64,000 bases of DNA from Dorea_A sp016295505 (GTDB lineage Bacteria; Bacillota; Clostridia; Lachnospirales; Lachnospiraceae), in NCBI RefSeq assembly GCF_039832105.1, contig NZ_JBDOHS010000005.1, positions 62,001 to 126,000 on the forward strand, read 5' to 3'. The translations under genes were made by a program, and so were the position numbers. The first letter of the stretch is position 1, and each line of letters opens with the position of its first letter. Of this stretch, positions 43,728 through 51,722 are shown one piece after another. Under the pieces are notes generated by a model, which searched no databases, had not been told where the DNA came from, and saw nothing but the letters and a program-made list of their open reading frames with translations.

Positions 43728-45515
43728 ATGGATTTTTATGGGTTTTATACAGGAAAAATATTTGATGCCTATCAGTATCTGGGCGCTCATGTAGAAGAAA
43801 AAGGAGTGACTTTTCGCACGTTTGCTCCTGCCGCCTCCAGAATCACTCTGATCGGTGAATTCAACCACTGGCAGGAATGGGAAATGAACCGGACCTACAG
43901 CGGTCAGTTCTGGGAATGCTACGTCGAAAACGCCAGGCCCGGAATGATGTATAAATACAGGATCTATAAGCAGGATGGTTCCTGTACCGACCATTGTGAT
44001 CCCTACGGCTTCGGAATGGAATTAAGGCCGGCAAGCGCCTCCATCATCCGGGATCTGAACACATACACATATCATGATCAGGAATGGTTGCAGAAACGCT
44101 CCGACTGCAGAAATCAGCCTCTGAACATCTACGAACTTCACTTTGGCTCTTTCCGAAAACCTTCCGATGAACCGGACAGCTGGTACACCTATACAGAGAT
44201 GATCGATATCCTCATTCCGTATCTGAAGGAATATGGATACAATTACATTGAGATCATGCCACTGAGCGAGCATCCCTGTGATGAATCCTGGGGATATCAG
44301 AATACCGGATTCTTCAGTCCCACTTCCCGTTACGGAACAGCACAGGAACTGATGGAATTCATCGATGCCTGCCATCAGAATGACATCGGTGTAATCATTG
44401 ATTTTGTTCCGGTACATTTTGCCGTAGATGATTATGCACTTGCAAACTATGACGGAACTTCTCTTTATGAATACCCACATCAGGACGTCGGTGTCAGCGA
44501 ATGGGGAAGCTGTAACTTTATGCACTCCCGCGGCGAAGTGCGAAGCTTCCTTAAGTCTGCCGCCAATTACTGGCTCAGTGAATACCATGCAGACGGTCTG
44601 CGTATGGATGCCATCAGCCGGATCATATACTGGCAGGGAGAACCGGTCAGAGGAGTAAACAACAATGCCGTAGACTTCATCCGGGAAATGAACCGGGGAT
44701 TAAAGTCCCTGCACCCGACAGCCATCCTGTCAGCAGAAGATTCCACCTCTTTTCCGGGTGTGACACGTCCGGTCGAGGAAGGCGGACTGGGCTTCGACTA
44801 CAAATGGGATATGGGCTGGATGAATGATACGCTGGATTACTTCCGGACCGGACCGGAATACAGAAGCCGGGACTACCACAAACTGACCTTTTCCATGATG
44901 TATTATTATAACGATGCATTCCTGCTTCCACTTTCTCACGATGAAGTCGTTCACGGAAAAGCTACGATCCTTCAGAAGATGTATGGGGACTATGATATTA
45001 AATTCCCGCAGGCACGGGCATTTTACATGTATATGTATGCACATCCGGGCAAAAAACTGAATTTTATGGGAAACGAGATCGGTCAGCTCAGAGAATGGGA
45101 TGAAAAAAGAGAACAGGACTGGGATATCCTGACCTATCCGGTTCATGATGCGTTTCATCATTTTATAAAGGATCTGAACCATCTCTATCTGAATCATACT
45201 TCACTGTATTCTCTGGATTATGCAAATGATGGCTTTCGGTGGCTGGACTGCCACCAGGAAGGGCGCTGCATCTATGCATTCGAACGGAAAGATTCCACGG
45301 AGCGGATTCTTGCTGTATTTAACTTTTCTGATCAGCTGCAGGAAAATTATGACCTGCTCATACCTGATTCCAAAGAACTGAAGCTTCTGATTGCAAGTGA
45401 TATGGAACAATACGGCGGAACCAACAGATATCCGGAAAAAACGAAAAAAGCAGAAAATGGACTCTATACTTTCACTCTGAATCCATATTCTGCCGCATAC
45501 TACCTGATCCAATGA
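43728..45515 (+). CDS. glgB: 1,4-alpha-glucan branching enzyme
   Basis: Adds alpha-1,6 branches to glycogen-like glucans. 595 residues: N-terminal CBM48 (about 20-105), GH13 barrel with nucleophile Asp294 (GLRMDAIS), acid Glu337 (LSAEDST) and Asp405 (LSHDEVVHG), and a C-terminal beta domain. Start ATG 43728 follows AAGGAG at 7 nt. It stands alone, without other glg genes, 116 nt before the ABC importer. Confidence 0.96.
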   Translation: MDFYGFYTGKIFDAYQYLGAHVEEKGVTFRTFAPAASRITLIGEFNHWQEWEMNRTYSGQFWECYVENARPGMMYKYRIYKQDGSCTDHCDPYGFGMELRPASASIIRDLNTYTYHDQEWLQKRSDCRNQPLNIYELHFGSFRKPSDEPDSWYTYTEMIDILIPYLKEYGYNYIEIMPLSEHPCDESWGYQNTGFFSPTSRYGTAQELMEFIDACHQNDIGVIIDFVPVHFAVDDYALANYDGTSLYEYPHQDVGVSEWGSCNFMHSRGEVRSFLKSAANYWLSEYHADGLRMDAISRIIYWQGEPVRGVNNNAVDFIREMNRGLKSLHPTAILSAEDSTSFPGVTRPVEEGGLGFDYKWDMGWMNDTLDYFRTGPEYRSRDYHKLTFSMMYYYNDAFLLPLSHDEVVHGKATILQKMYGDYDIKFPQARAFYMYMYAHPGKKLNFMGNEIGQLREWDEKREQDWDILTYPVHDAFHHFIKDLNHLYLNHTSLYSLDYANDGFRWLDCHQEGRCIYAFERKDSTERILAVFNFSDQLQENYDLLIPDSKELKLLIASDMEQYGGTNRYPEKTKKAENGLYTFTLNPYSAAYYLIQ

Positions 45516-45631
45516 TTTTTGATAGATATTTTCTATATATAGTGCTCACTTATTAATATAATGAATTTTCTTTTTCGATATGTAGGGATTACAATTATAC
45601 CGTAATTTATATACCAAGGAGGATACAACTT

Positions 45632-46945
45632 ATGAAAAAGAAACTATTGAGCGCATTACTCTGTGTTTCTATGATTTCTGCTCTCGCAGCCGGATGCGGA
45701 AGCAAGGACTCATCCGCCGAAGGAGGAGAATCCGATTCAGCAGAGGCAACTACTCTCACAATGTGGCTTCCACCATTGGATGATGACACAGAAACAAACT
45801 TTAAAAATCTTTTATCCGGATGGGAAGAAGAAAACAACTGTACTGTTGAAATGGAAATTATTCCATGGCAAAACTATGAAGAAAGATGGTCTACTGGTGT
45901 TGCAGGCGGAGAAACTCCTGACATCGGATATATGTATGTAGAAATGTACCCGACCTATATTTCTTCCGGACTTGTTATGGATCTGACCGATATGGTTACC
46001 GATGAAGATTATGATGAATACCTTTTCCTTGACCGTGGCGAAATGATGGGCGGATTATACGGTGTTCCGATTGTAACCGGTGTACCTTTTGTTCTGTATT
46101 ATAATCAGGATATCCTGGATTCTCTTAATGAGACAGCACCTGAAACATGGGAAGACTTTGCACGTATCTGTGAAGAAGCTACTCAGGATACTGACGGCGA
46201 TGGTGTAATTGATCAGTATGGCTATGCTGTAGGTCTTAACAGCGGTGATATGAGTAACCTTTACGCACTGAACTCTTACATTTACAGTCTGTTATGGCAG
46301 GCAGGCGGCGACATCTATACCGACGATCTGAAGGAAGTTGCATTTAACAATGAAGCCGGTGTGGAAGCAATTGAATTTTTAAAAAGCCTTCAGCCATACA
46401 TGCCGGAAAATGTAATGTCTCTTTCCGGAACGGATGCTTTTGCAACAGTGTTTGCAGAGGGTAAAGCTGCCTTTGGTGTAACCCGTTCTTCCAGCGCTGA
46501 TGAAACAATCTTTGCCAGCGACTATCCGAATCTGAAGAACTGGGATTATGTTACATCCTTAAAGAATGTTGATTATGGTACCTTTGGTGCTGCAGACTGC
46601 TTATCTGTAATGACAACGTCTGAAAATCCAGAACTCGCGTTAGATCTGATCAGATATATTACAAGCTCTGAATTTATGACAGAATACCACAAAGTAGCTC
46701 CGGGTGCTCCACTTACAGTAAGCGAAGAATATACCGGTGATCCTAAAATGGAAAGAATCGTTGGAGAAGACCGCAGTAAATGGCGTCCACTGCAGGCTGG
46801 TCCATGCGGAACTGAAATCCTTGAAAACTATGCAGCACACATCCAGTCCATCATGGAAGGAAATATGAGTGTCAAAGAGGCATTAGATGAATCAGCAGAA
46901 TACTGTAACGAAGTATTAAGTGAATACTACGCTGAAAACGAATAA
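45632..46945 (+). CDS. Sugar ABC transporter substrate-binding lipoprotein (CUT1)
   Basis: 437 residues. A lipoprotein signal ends at Cys22 (SALAAGCGS), followed by a Ser/Glu-rich linker and a bacterial extracellular solute-binding domain (family 1). It captures an oligosaccharide or glycoside outside the membrane. DTDGDGVIDQYG around residue 190 resembles a calcium-binding loop and is also common in such proteins. Start ATG 45632 follows AAGGAGG. First gene of an operon with two permeases; the ligand is not predictable. Confidence 0.94.
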   Translation: MKKKLLSALLCVSMISALAAGCGSKDSSAEGGESDSAEATTLTMWLPPLDDDTETNFKNLLSGWEEENNCTVEMEIIPWQNYEERWSTGVAGGETPDIGYMYVEMYPTYISSGLVMDLTDMVTDEDYDEYLFLDRGEMMGGLYGVPIVTGVPFVLYYNQDILDSLNETAPETWEDFARICEEATQDTDGDGVIDQYGYAVGLNSGDMSNLYALNSYIYSLLWQAGGDIYTDDLKEVAFNNEAGVEAIEFLKSLQPYMPENVMSLSGTDAFATVFAEGKAAFGVTRSSSADETIFASDYPNLKNWDYVTSLKNVDYGTFGAADCLSVMTTSENPELALDLIRYITSSEFMTEYHKVAPGAPLTVSEEYTGDPKMERIVGEDRSKWRPLQAGPCGTEILENYAAHIQSIMEGNMSVKEALDESAEYCNEVLSEYYAENE

Positions 46946-46961
46946 AAGAATCGAGGAAACT

Positions 46962-47846
46962 ATGAAGAAAAAGAAAAAGGTGTCCGTTCTTACGCCTTAT
47001 CTTTACATAGCGCCGATATCATTGATCCTGCTTACATTTGTAGCAGGATCTTTGATCATTGCGATATGTTTTAGTTTTACAAAATATAATATTATTACTC
47101 CAGCGAAATTCAACGGACTTTATAACTATCAAAAATTATTTCGTGATACAAAATTACATCTTTGTATTATGAATACGCTTAAAATTACTGTCATTTCTGT
47201 GCCGCTTCAGATTATCTGCTCTACGTTATTTGCAGTTCTGATTGCTTCCAGACAGCACACAGTGCTTGGAAAGCTCACAAAAGCAGCCGTTTTTATTCCT
47301 TACCTTTCTTCCAGTGCTGTAGTCGGTACTGTGTGGAAAGCAATTTTGAATGGCGGAAATCCTGCAGTTAAAGCAATCTTTGGTATTTTTGGCATAGATC
47401 CGACCATGCTGTTGGGAAGCAGTAAAACAGCAATCATCACGGTTGCTTTACTGATTGTATGGAAGGATGTAGGATACTACATGATTATTACCCTCTCCTC
47501 CCTGATGTCCATCCCCGGCACTTACTATGAAGCAGCCAAAGTAGACGGAGCAACTTCTTTGGATATGCTTACTAAAATCACATTGCCTTTATTAAGACCT
47601 ACCATTGTAATGAATACATTCCTTGCAACAACAATCTCTGTACAAGTATTTGATCTGATCTATACCATGACCGGCGGCGGACCATCCATGTCTACCACAA
47701 CTCTGGTCATGTATGCATACCAGCTCACTTTCAAAAGCGGAAAGAGCGGATATGCCATGGCTGTATCTAATGTACTGATGCTGATGCTGCTGATTATCAT
47801 ATTATTCCAGCAACGTTTCATGAAACGTGATGCTTCGGAAATATAG
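46962..47846 (+). CDS. Sugar ABC transporter permease, MalF-like
   Basis: 294 residues, six hydrophobic segments, and the coupling loop EAAKVDGATSLDMLTKITLPLL that contacts the ATPase. Start ATG 46962 follows GAGG at 7 nt, 16 nt after the binding-protein stop; the frame opens earlier inside that gene. No ATP-binding subunit is encoded nearby, so it probably uses a shared MsmK-type ATPase. Confidence 0.94.
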   Translation: MKKKKKVSVLTPYLYIAPISLILLTFVAGSLIIAICFSFTKYNIITPAKFNGLYNYQKLFRDTKLHLCIMNTLKITVISVPLQIICSTLFAVLIASRQHTVLGKLTKAAVFIPYLSSSAVVGTVWKAILNGGNPAVKAIFGIFGIDPTMLLGSSKTAIITVALLIVWKDVGYYMIITLSSLMSIPGTYYEAAKVDGATSLDMLTKITLPLLRPTIVMNTFLATTISVQVFDLIYTMTGGGPSMSTTTLVMYAYQLTFKSGKSGYAMAVSNVLMLMLLIIILFQQRFMKRDASEI

Positions 47847-47858
47847 GAGGTGAATCAA

Positions 47859-48668
47859 ATGAAAAAAATATACAATATAATCATAAATATTTTTTTGATT
47901 TTTGTAATCCTGGTTTGCATCCTTCCATTTTTATATATGATACTTATGTCTACTAAAAGTACGATCAATGCATATGACATATCTTTTAACCTTGCTGATA
48001 TGTCCCTTGCACATTACCAGAGGATTTTCTCGGATCCGACTTTTATTCGCTACTTTTTAAACAGTGTATTTATTGCGATTGCAGGTGTTCTTTTAACTTT
48101 ATTCACAAGCTGTACTGCCGGTTATGCTTTTGCGAAGCTAAAATTTAAAGGACGGGATAAAATATTCTTTTTACTGCTTTTAACTTTACTGGTTCCGTCT
48201 CAGGCAATTCTTGTGCCACTTTATCTTCTTGTCCGGGGATTCGGCTGGGTAAATACATTTCGAGCATTAATCTTGCCTCTTCCAACCGCATTTGGTGTAT
48301 TTATCATGCGAAATGCGATTATGGAAATCCCCATTGAGCTGGTAGAATCTGCACAAATTGACGGTGCTTCCAAATGGAAAATTTTAAGAGTCGTCATATT
48401 GCCTCTGGTAGAATCCGCAATGCTCACCATAGCAATCTTCACCTTTGTAGGAGCATGGAATAACTTTACATGGCCGCTCATCATTACCACTGATGATCTG
48501 CACCGCACACTTCCGATTGCACTTACAACGATGAAAACACAGTATGACACAGATGTAGGTCTGAGTATGGCAAGTGCAACCGTCACTTTCCTTCCGCCTT
48601 TTATCTTTTATCTGTTACTCCAATCGAAATTCCGGGAGAGCATGGCTCTCAGCGGTCTGAAAGAATAA
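47859..48668 (+). CDS. Sugar ABC transporter permease, MalG-like
   Basis: 269 residues with six hydrophobic segments and the coupling loop ESAQIDGASKWKILRVVILPLV. Start ATG 47859 follows GGAGG; GTG 47850 overlaps that site. Last gene of the importer operon. Its stop codon lies inside the stem of the shared terminator. Confidence 0.94.
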   Translation: MKKIYNIIINIFLIFVILVCILPFLYMILMSTKSTINAYDISFNLADMSLAHYQRIFSDPTFIRYFLNSVFIAIAGVLLTLFTSCTAGYAFAKLKFKGRDKIFFLLLLTLLVPSQAILVPLYLLVRGFGWVNTFRALILPLPTAFGVFIMRNAIMEIPIELVESAQIDGASKWKILRVVILPLVESAMLTIAIFTFVGAWNNFTWPLIITTDDLHRTLPIALTTMKTQYDTDVGLSMASATVTFLPPFIFYLLLQSKFRESMALSGLKE

Positions 48669-48704
48669 CAGAAGAGACTGCTTTACGCAGTCTCTTCTGT
48701 TATT
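48664..48704. terminator. Bidirectional terminator between the ABC operon and the corrinoid/nitrogenase-like cluster
   Basis: AATAACAGAAGAGACTGC, loop TTTAC, and the exact complement form an 18-bp stem. The stop codons of both convergent genes (48666-48668 and 48700-48702) lie inside the stem. Confidence 0.88.
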
Positions 48705-49905
48705 CTTCTAACACTTTCTTAAAATACATACTGGCTTTCTCACCAAATATATTTACGCTTTGTCCCATATACAAAAGGCTTGATACTGCAATATGCGGAT
48801 AAGCAATCTTTTTTTTCGGTACATACGGAAGGAACTGAAAGCAGAATGGATCTGCGATAACAAGATCATATTGTTCCTGTTCTTCTAAAAAATTCACCAG
48901 CACTTCTTCGTCTTTCATCCAGAAGTCATTTCCCTTCATAAGCATCCTGTCCATCTTAAAAAAAGAAGCCACATCTACCTGATCATAATCAAATTCTTTT
49001 CTTAACAGGCTTCGCATCGCACAGGAAGTCATTTGTTCTCCTATAATGAACGCGCTTTTTCCACTCTTATTCTTTCCGGATTCTTCAGAATAAAATGCCA
49101 CATTTCCCAGTTCCTTTCCAGAAAGAATATTTCTCACCTGTTCTGTCCATCGGACAGTATCTTTCTCTCCGAACGGATAACCAATCATATAGGGCGTTCC
49201 ATAATTTTCATGCAATTGCTTTACAACTTTCACTGCTGACACAGATACCGCAAGATTCATCTTCGCTCCTGCCGCACCGGCGATCGCCCCCATAGACCCA
49301 CGGGCTCCCCACACCACCGGATTCTTTGCCCCGGCTTTTTTCAAAAGCTTCACACAATCTTCCATTTGATTGTAATCCCACATATCAATAGATGTCGCCC
49401 CAATAATATTTACATCACTGATGTTATCTTCCTCTTTCCGGATCAACATCTTTGCCAACGCCAGATACGCCTTTTCCTGCCCTGCATCATATGTTTCCCA
49501 TCCATTCGTATCTACCCCCATGGAAGGGAGAATGTTGTCCGTAAACCCCTGTTTATAAATTCCCCTGCATATTTCTTTTCCAAGTCCTTCAAGGTCCAAC
49601 CCTGTGACAGCTGCTACAGGAGTTCCTATCAGTCCTACAAACGATCCACCAGTTTCATGATATGTTCGAATCGCGTCTTTTTTCAGCTTTTTATCAATTC
49701 CCATAACAATCTGTTTCTCTCGTAATGATGCCGAAAAAATTCTTCGCTCTTCATTGCCGCCTTTTGGATCTTCCCCAAACAGGAAACCACCCATGCATGC
49801 TCCTGCATCACAGAATATCAACATACCATCCATCTCCTGAAGAACCCCAGCCGCACCGGAATAATCTCCTGCAAAAGAACCTGTTTTTTGAAATAACCTT
49901 GCCAT
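48700..49905 (-). CDS. Nitrogenase component 1-like protein, NifK/BchB-side subunit
   Basis: 401 residues with the nitrogenase component 1 fold: LREKQIVMG after the cluster region, GLIGTPVAAVTGLDLEGL where NifK has the TC...IGDD motif, a VDTNGWETYDAGQ stretch, and a later Rossmann-like part. Of the three P-cluster cysteine positions only one has a candidate (Cys37 in FCDAGACMGG; Cys32 is near). The third is Pro/Val, and the first region has Asp14 and no cysteine. This recalls the asymmetric cluster of protochlorophyllide and chlorophyllide reductases. Start ATG 49905 follows GGAGGAGG, 2 nt after the partner stop. No NifH is in the window. Confidence 0.75.
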   Translation of the reverse strand: MARLFQKTGSFAGDYSGAAGVLQEMDGMLIFCDAGACMGGFLFGEDPKGGNEERRIFSASLREKQIVMGIDKKLKKDAIRTYHETGGSFVGLIGTPVAAVTGLDLEGLGKEICRGIYKQGFTDNILPSMGVDTNGWETYDAGQEKAYLALAKMLIRKEEDNISDVNIIGATSIDMWDYNQMEDCVKLLKKAGAKNPVVWGARGSMGAIAGAAGAKMNLAVSVSAVKVVKQLHENYGTPYMIGYPFGEKDTVRWTEQVRNILSGKELGNVAFYSEESGKNKSGKSAFIIGEQMTSCAMRSLLRKEFDYDQVDVASFFKMDRMLMKGNDFWMKDEEVLVNFLEEQEQYDLVIADPFCFQFLPYVPKKKIAYPHIAVSSLLYMGQSVNIFGEKASMYFKKVLEE

Positions 49906-49907
49906 AT

Positions 49908-51284
49908 CTATACCTCCTCCGGATAAGGTTTCCATGCTCTTGCGAATATGGATCCTGCAGGATCTGTTTCTTCTTTATCCTGTTCGCTTTCCCGTGGATG
50001 TTTCTGCAGCAATTGTTCTTCAAATTTCTCCATTACCTGCAGAAAAGTTTGAAAATCATATGGTTCTTCCGGAAGTTCAATCGTCATTAATTCTTTTACA
50101 TTTTTCATTAGCATCATACTTCCATTGATCAACACATCCACCGGCTCCGGTTGAGATATAAATTTTCTCATACTGATATCAGGCGCCAGATACACATGTG
50201 TCCGTGGGCTGTGTTGCTGTAACCATATGTAATACTCCATGTCAGATCTTTGAATCTGATCTGTAAATACATATTTCACATTCAGCCCAATCGCTGTTAA
50301 CTCACAGGCCGCTTTCACCGGTATGTAATCCAGTCTCTGACCAATCGCAAAGGTTTTTTCTCCTGCGATTTTTTTTACTTTTTCTGCTTTCTTTTTTGCA
50401 GCCTGATAAAACCCATCTGTCTCCAGCGTACAATGAAGTCTTCGTTCTAACTCTTCATAATTATGCCTGATCGTATCTGGATCCATAGATTCATTCCAGA
50501 AAAAGTATGGAACATGATACTTTTTTTCCATCATTTTTGCAGCTCGCAGATGAAAAGCGCTTAGCACGATATTCAGGCAAGCCTCTCCCATCTCATCAAA
50601 TTCATCAAGGGTCTTACATTGCCTGATTTCACGAACCTCGTATCCTGCCTTTTGAAGAACCTGATAAAAATCCGTATTCGGATCAACTATTTCCACATGT
50701 CCCAACAGGTTCACAATCTTTTTCTTTGGCTGATGCGGATCTGCCTGAATCAGACTGTATACCATCTCCGGAAAGAGATCCGTATGTTTGATCTTATTAT
50801 CCGCAAGAATCGGGAACATCTCCACCACACCAAAGCGGATTCCATATTGCTTCATGAGTCTCTTTCGGATGGCTGTATAATCAGAATGTATCAGTCCATC
50901 AATACAGGTAACTGTAATCGTAATCACTTTCGGCTGAGGATTAAGTTTTTCCAGCAGCTCCTGGATACATTTCCATAAAACGTCCGCAACACTCCCACTT
51001 ACAATCTCCTTTTCTGACAAAAAAAGACTGTATACTCCTTGCGTATACCCGTTCAGTTTCAGATCAAAATCACAGTGTCGCATACAGGCTAACGGTGCAA
51101 GCAAAATATGTATCGATTCCGGAATGAATTTTGCCGTACGTGACAGACCACCCATTCCTCGTTCCCCCGCTCCCAGACACCGGAATCCTTCTCTTTGAAA
51201 CCTCAGTTTATCTGCTTTATCCGTTTTTTCTTTGTTCAGATATGCAATAATTTCATCTAATTTAAAACATTTAATTTCTGTCAT
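49908..51284 (-). CDS. Nitrogenase component 1-like protein, NifD/BchN-side subunit
   Basis: 458 residues, nitrogenase component 1 family. The three cluster-type cysteines are present: Cys36 (FRCLGAGERG), Cys67 (LAPLACMRHC) and Cys127 (VTCIDGLIHSDY), at spacings like NifD 62/88/154. LSEKEIVSG lies between. No clear FeMo-cofactor cysteine/histidine pair is visible at the end, so this is not a dinitrogen enzyme. With the next gene it probably forms a heterotetramer holding an iron-sulfur cluster that reduces an unknown substrate. Start ATG 51284 has a weak ribosome site and lies 9 nt after the ferredoxin stop. Confidence 0.8.
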   Translation of the reverse strand: MTEIKCFKLDEIIAYLNKEKTDKADKLRFQREGFRCLGAGERGMGGLSRTAKFIPESIHILLAPLACMRHCDFDLKLNGYTQGVYSLFLSEKEIVSGSVADVLWKCIQELLEKLNPQPKVITITVTCIDGLIHSDYTAIRKRLMKQYGIRFGVVEMFPILADNKIKHTDLFPEMVYSLIQADPHQPKKKIVNLLGHVEIVDPNTDFYQVLQKAGYEVREIRQCKTLDEFDEMGEACLNIVLSAFHLRAAKMMEKKYHVPYFFWNESMDPDTIRHNYEELERRLHCTLETDGFYQAAKKKAEKVKKIAGEKTFAIGQRLDYIPVKAACELTAIGLNVKYVFTDQIQRSDMEYYIWLQQHSPRTHVYLAPDISMRKFISQPEPVDVLINGSMMLMKNVKELMTIELPEEPYDFQTFLQVMEKFEEQLLQKHPRESEQDKEETDPAGSIFARAWKPYPEEV

Positions 51285-51293
51285 TTTTTCATC

Positions 51294-51722
51294 TTATTCC
51301 AGCGATAATGCTCCCGTATTACAGATCCTTACACACGCCGGTTCTTCTCCTCTTCCTGTTCTTTCAGAACAGCCATCGCATTTGACCAGTTTCCCTTCCG
51401 CATCAAAACGCGGCACATCATATGGGCAGGCTCTCTCGCAGGCCCGGCAGCCGATACATTTTTCCCGGATGGGAATTACAAATCCTCTGTCATCTCTTTC
51501 CAATGCTCCCACCCTGCAGGCTTCCATGCATTTCGCATGCTCGCAGTGGAGGCAGCTTCTGGTAATGTAACTGACAAGTCCGGTTCGTCCGGAAGTTCTT
51601 TTTTCATAAATTCTTGCGGATACCGCATGTTCTTCTGTCTCAGGATAATGCTGATCTATACATGCCACTACACACGCAAGACATCCGGAGCAAAGTTCCG
51701 GATTACATTTCACCCTACTCAT
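51294..51722 (-). CDS. Four-cluster ferredoxin subunit of a molybdopterin oxidoreductase
   Basis: 142 residues of the DmsB/HycB type with four cysteine groups: CNPELCSGCLACVVAC, CLHCEHAKCMEAC, CIGCRACERACPYD, and CDGCSERTGRGEEPAC with VRIC. It would hold four 4Fe-4S clusters and pass electrons to or from the molybdenum subunit, whose gene it overlaps by 8 nt. No membrane anchor gene follows and no Tat signal is seen, so the pair is probably cytoplasmic. Start ATG 51722 has AGGTGAAGG. Confidence 0.93.
   Translation of the reverse strand: MSRVKCNPELCSGCLACVVACIDQHYPETEEHAVSARIYEKRTSGRTGLVSYITRSCLHCEHAKCMEACRVGALERDDRGFVIPIREKCIGCRACERACPYDVPRFDAEGKLVKCDGCSERTGRGEEPACVRICNTGALSLE

Noticed and set aside
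48700..51284. Nitrogen fixation genes
   Set aside because: No NifH, NifE/N or NifB, and only one of two subunits keeps the full cysteine set.
48700..51284. 2-hydroxyacyl-CoA dehydratase subunits
   Set aside because: The cysteine spacing and the VTCIDGLIHSDY stretch fit nitrogenase component 1, not HgdAB.
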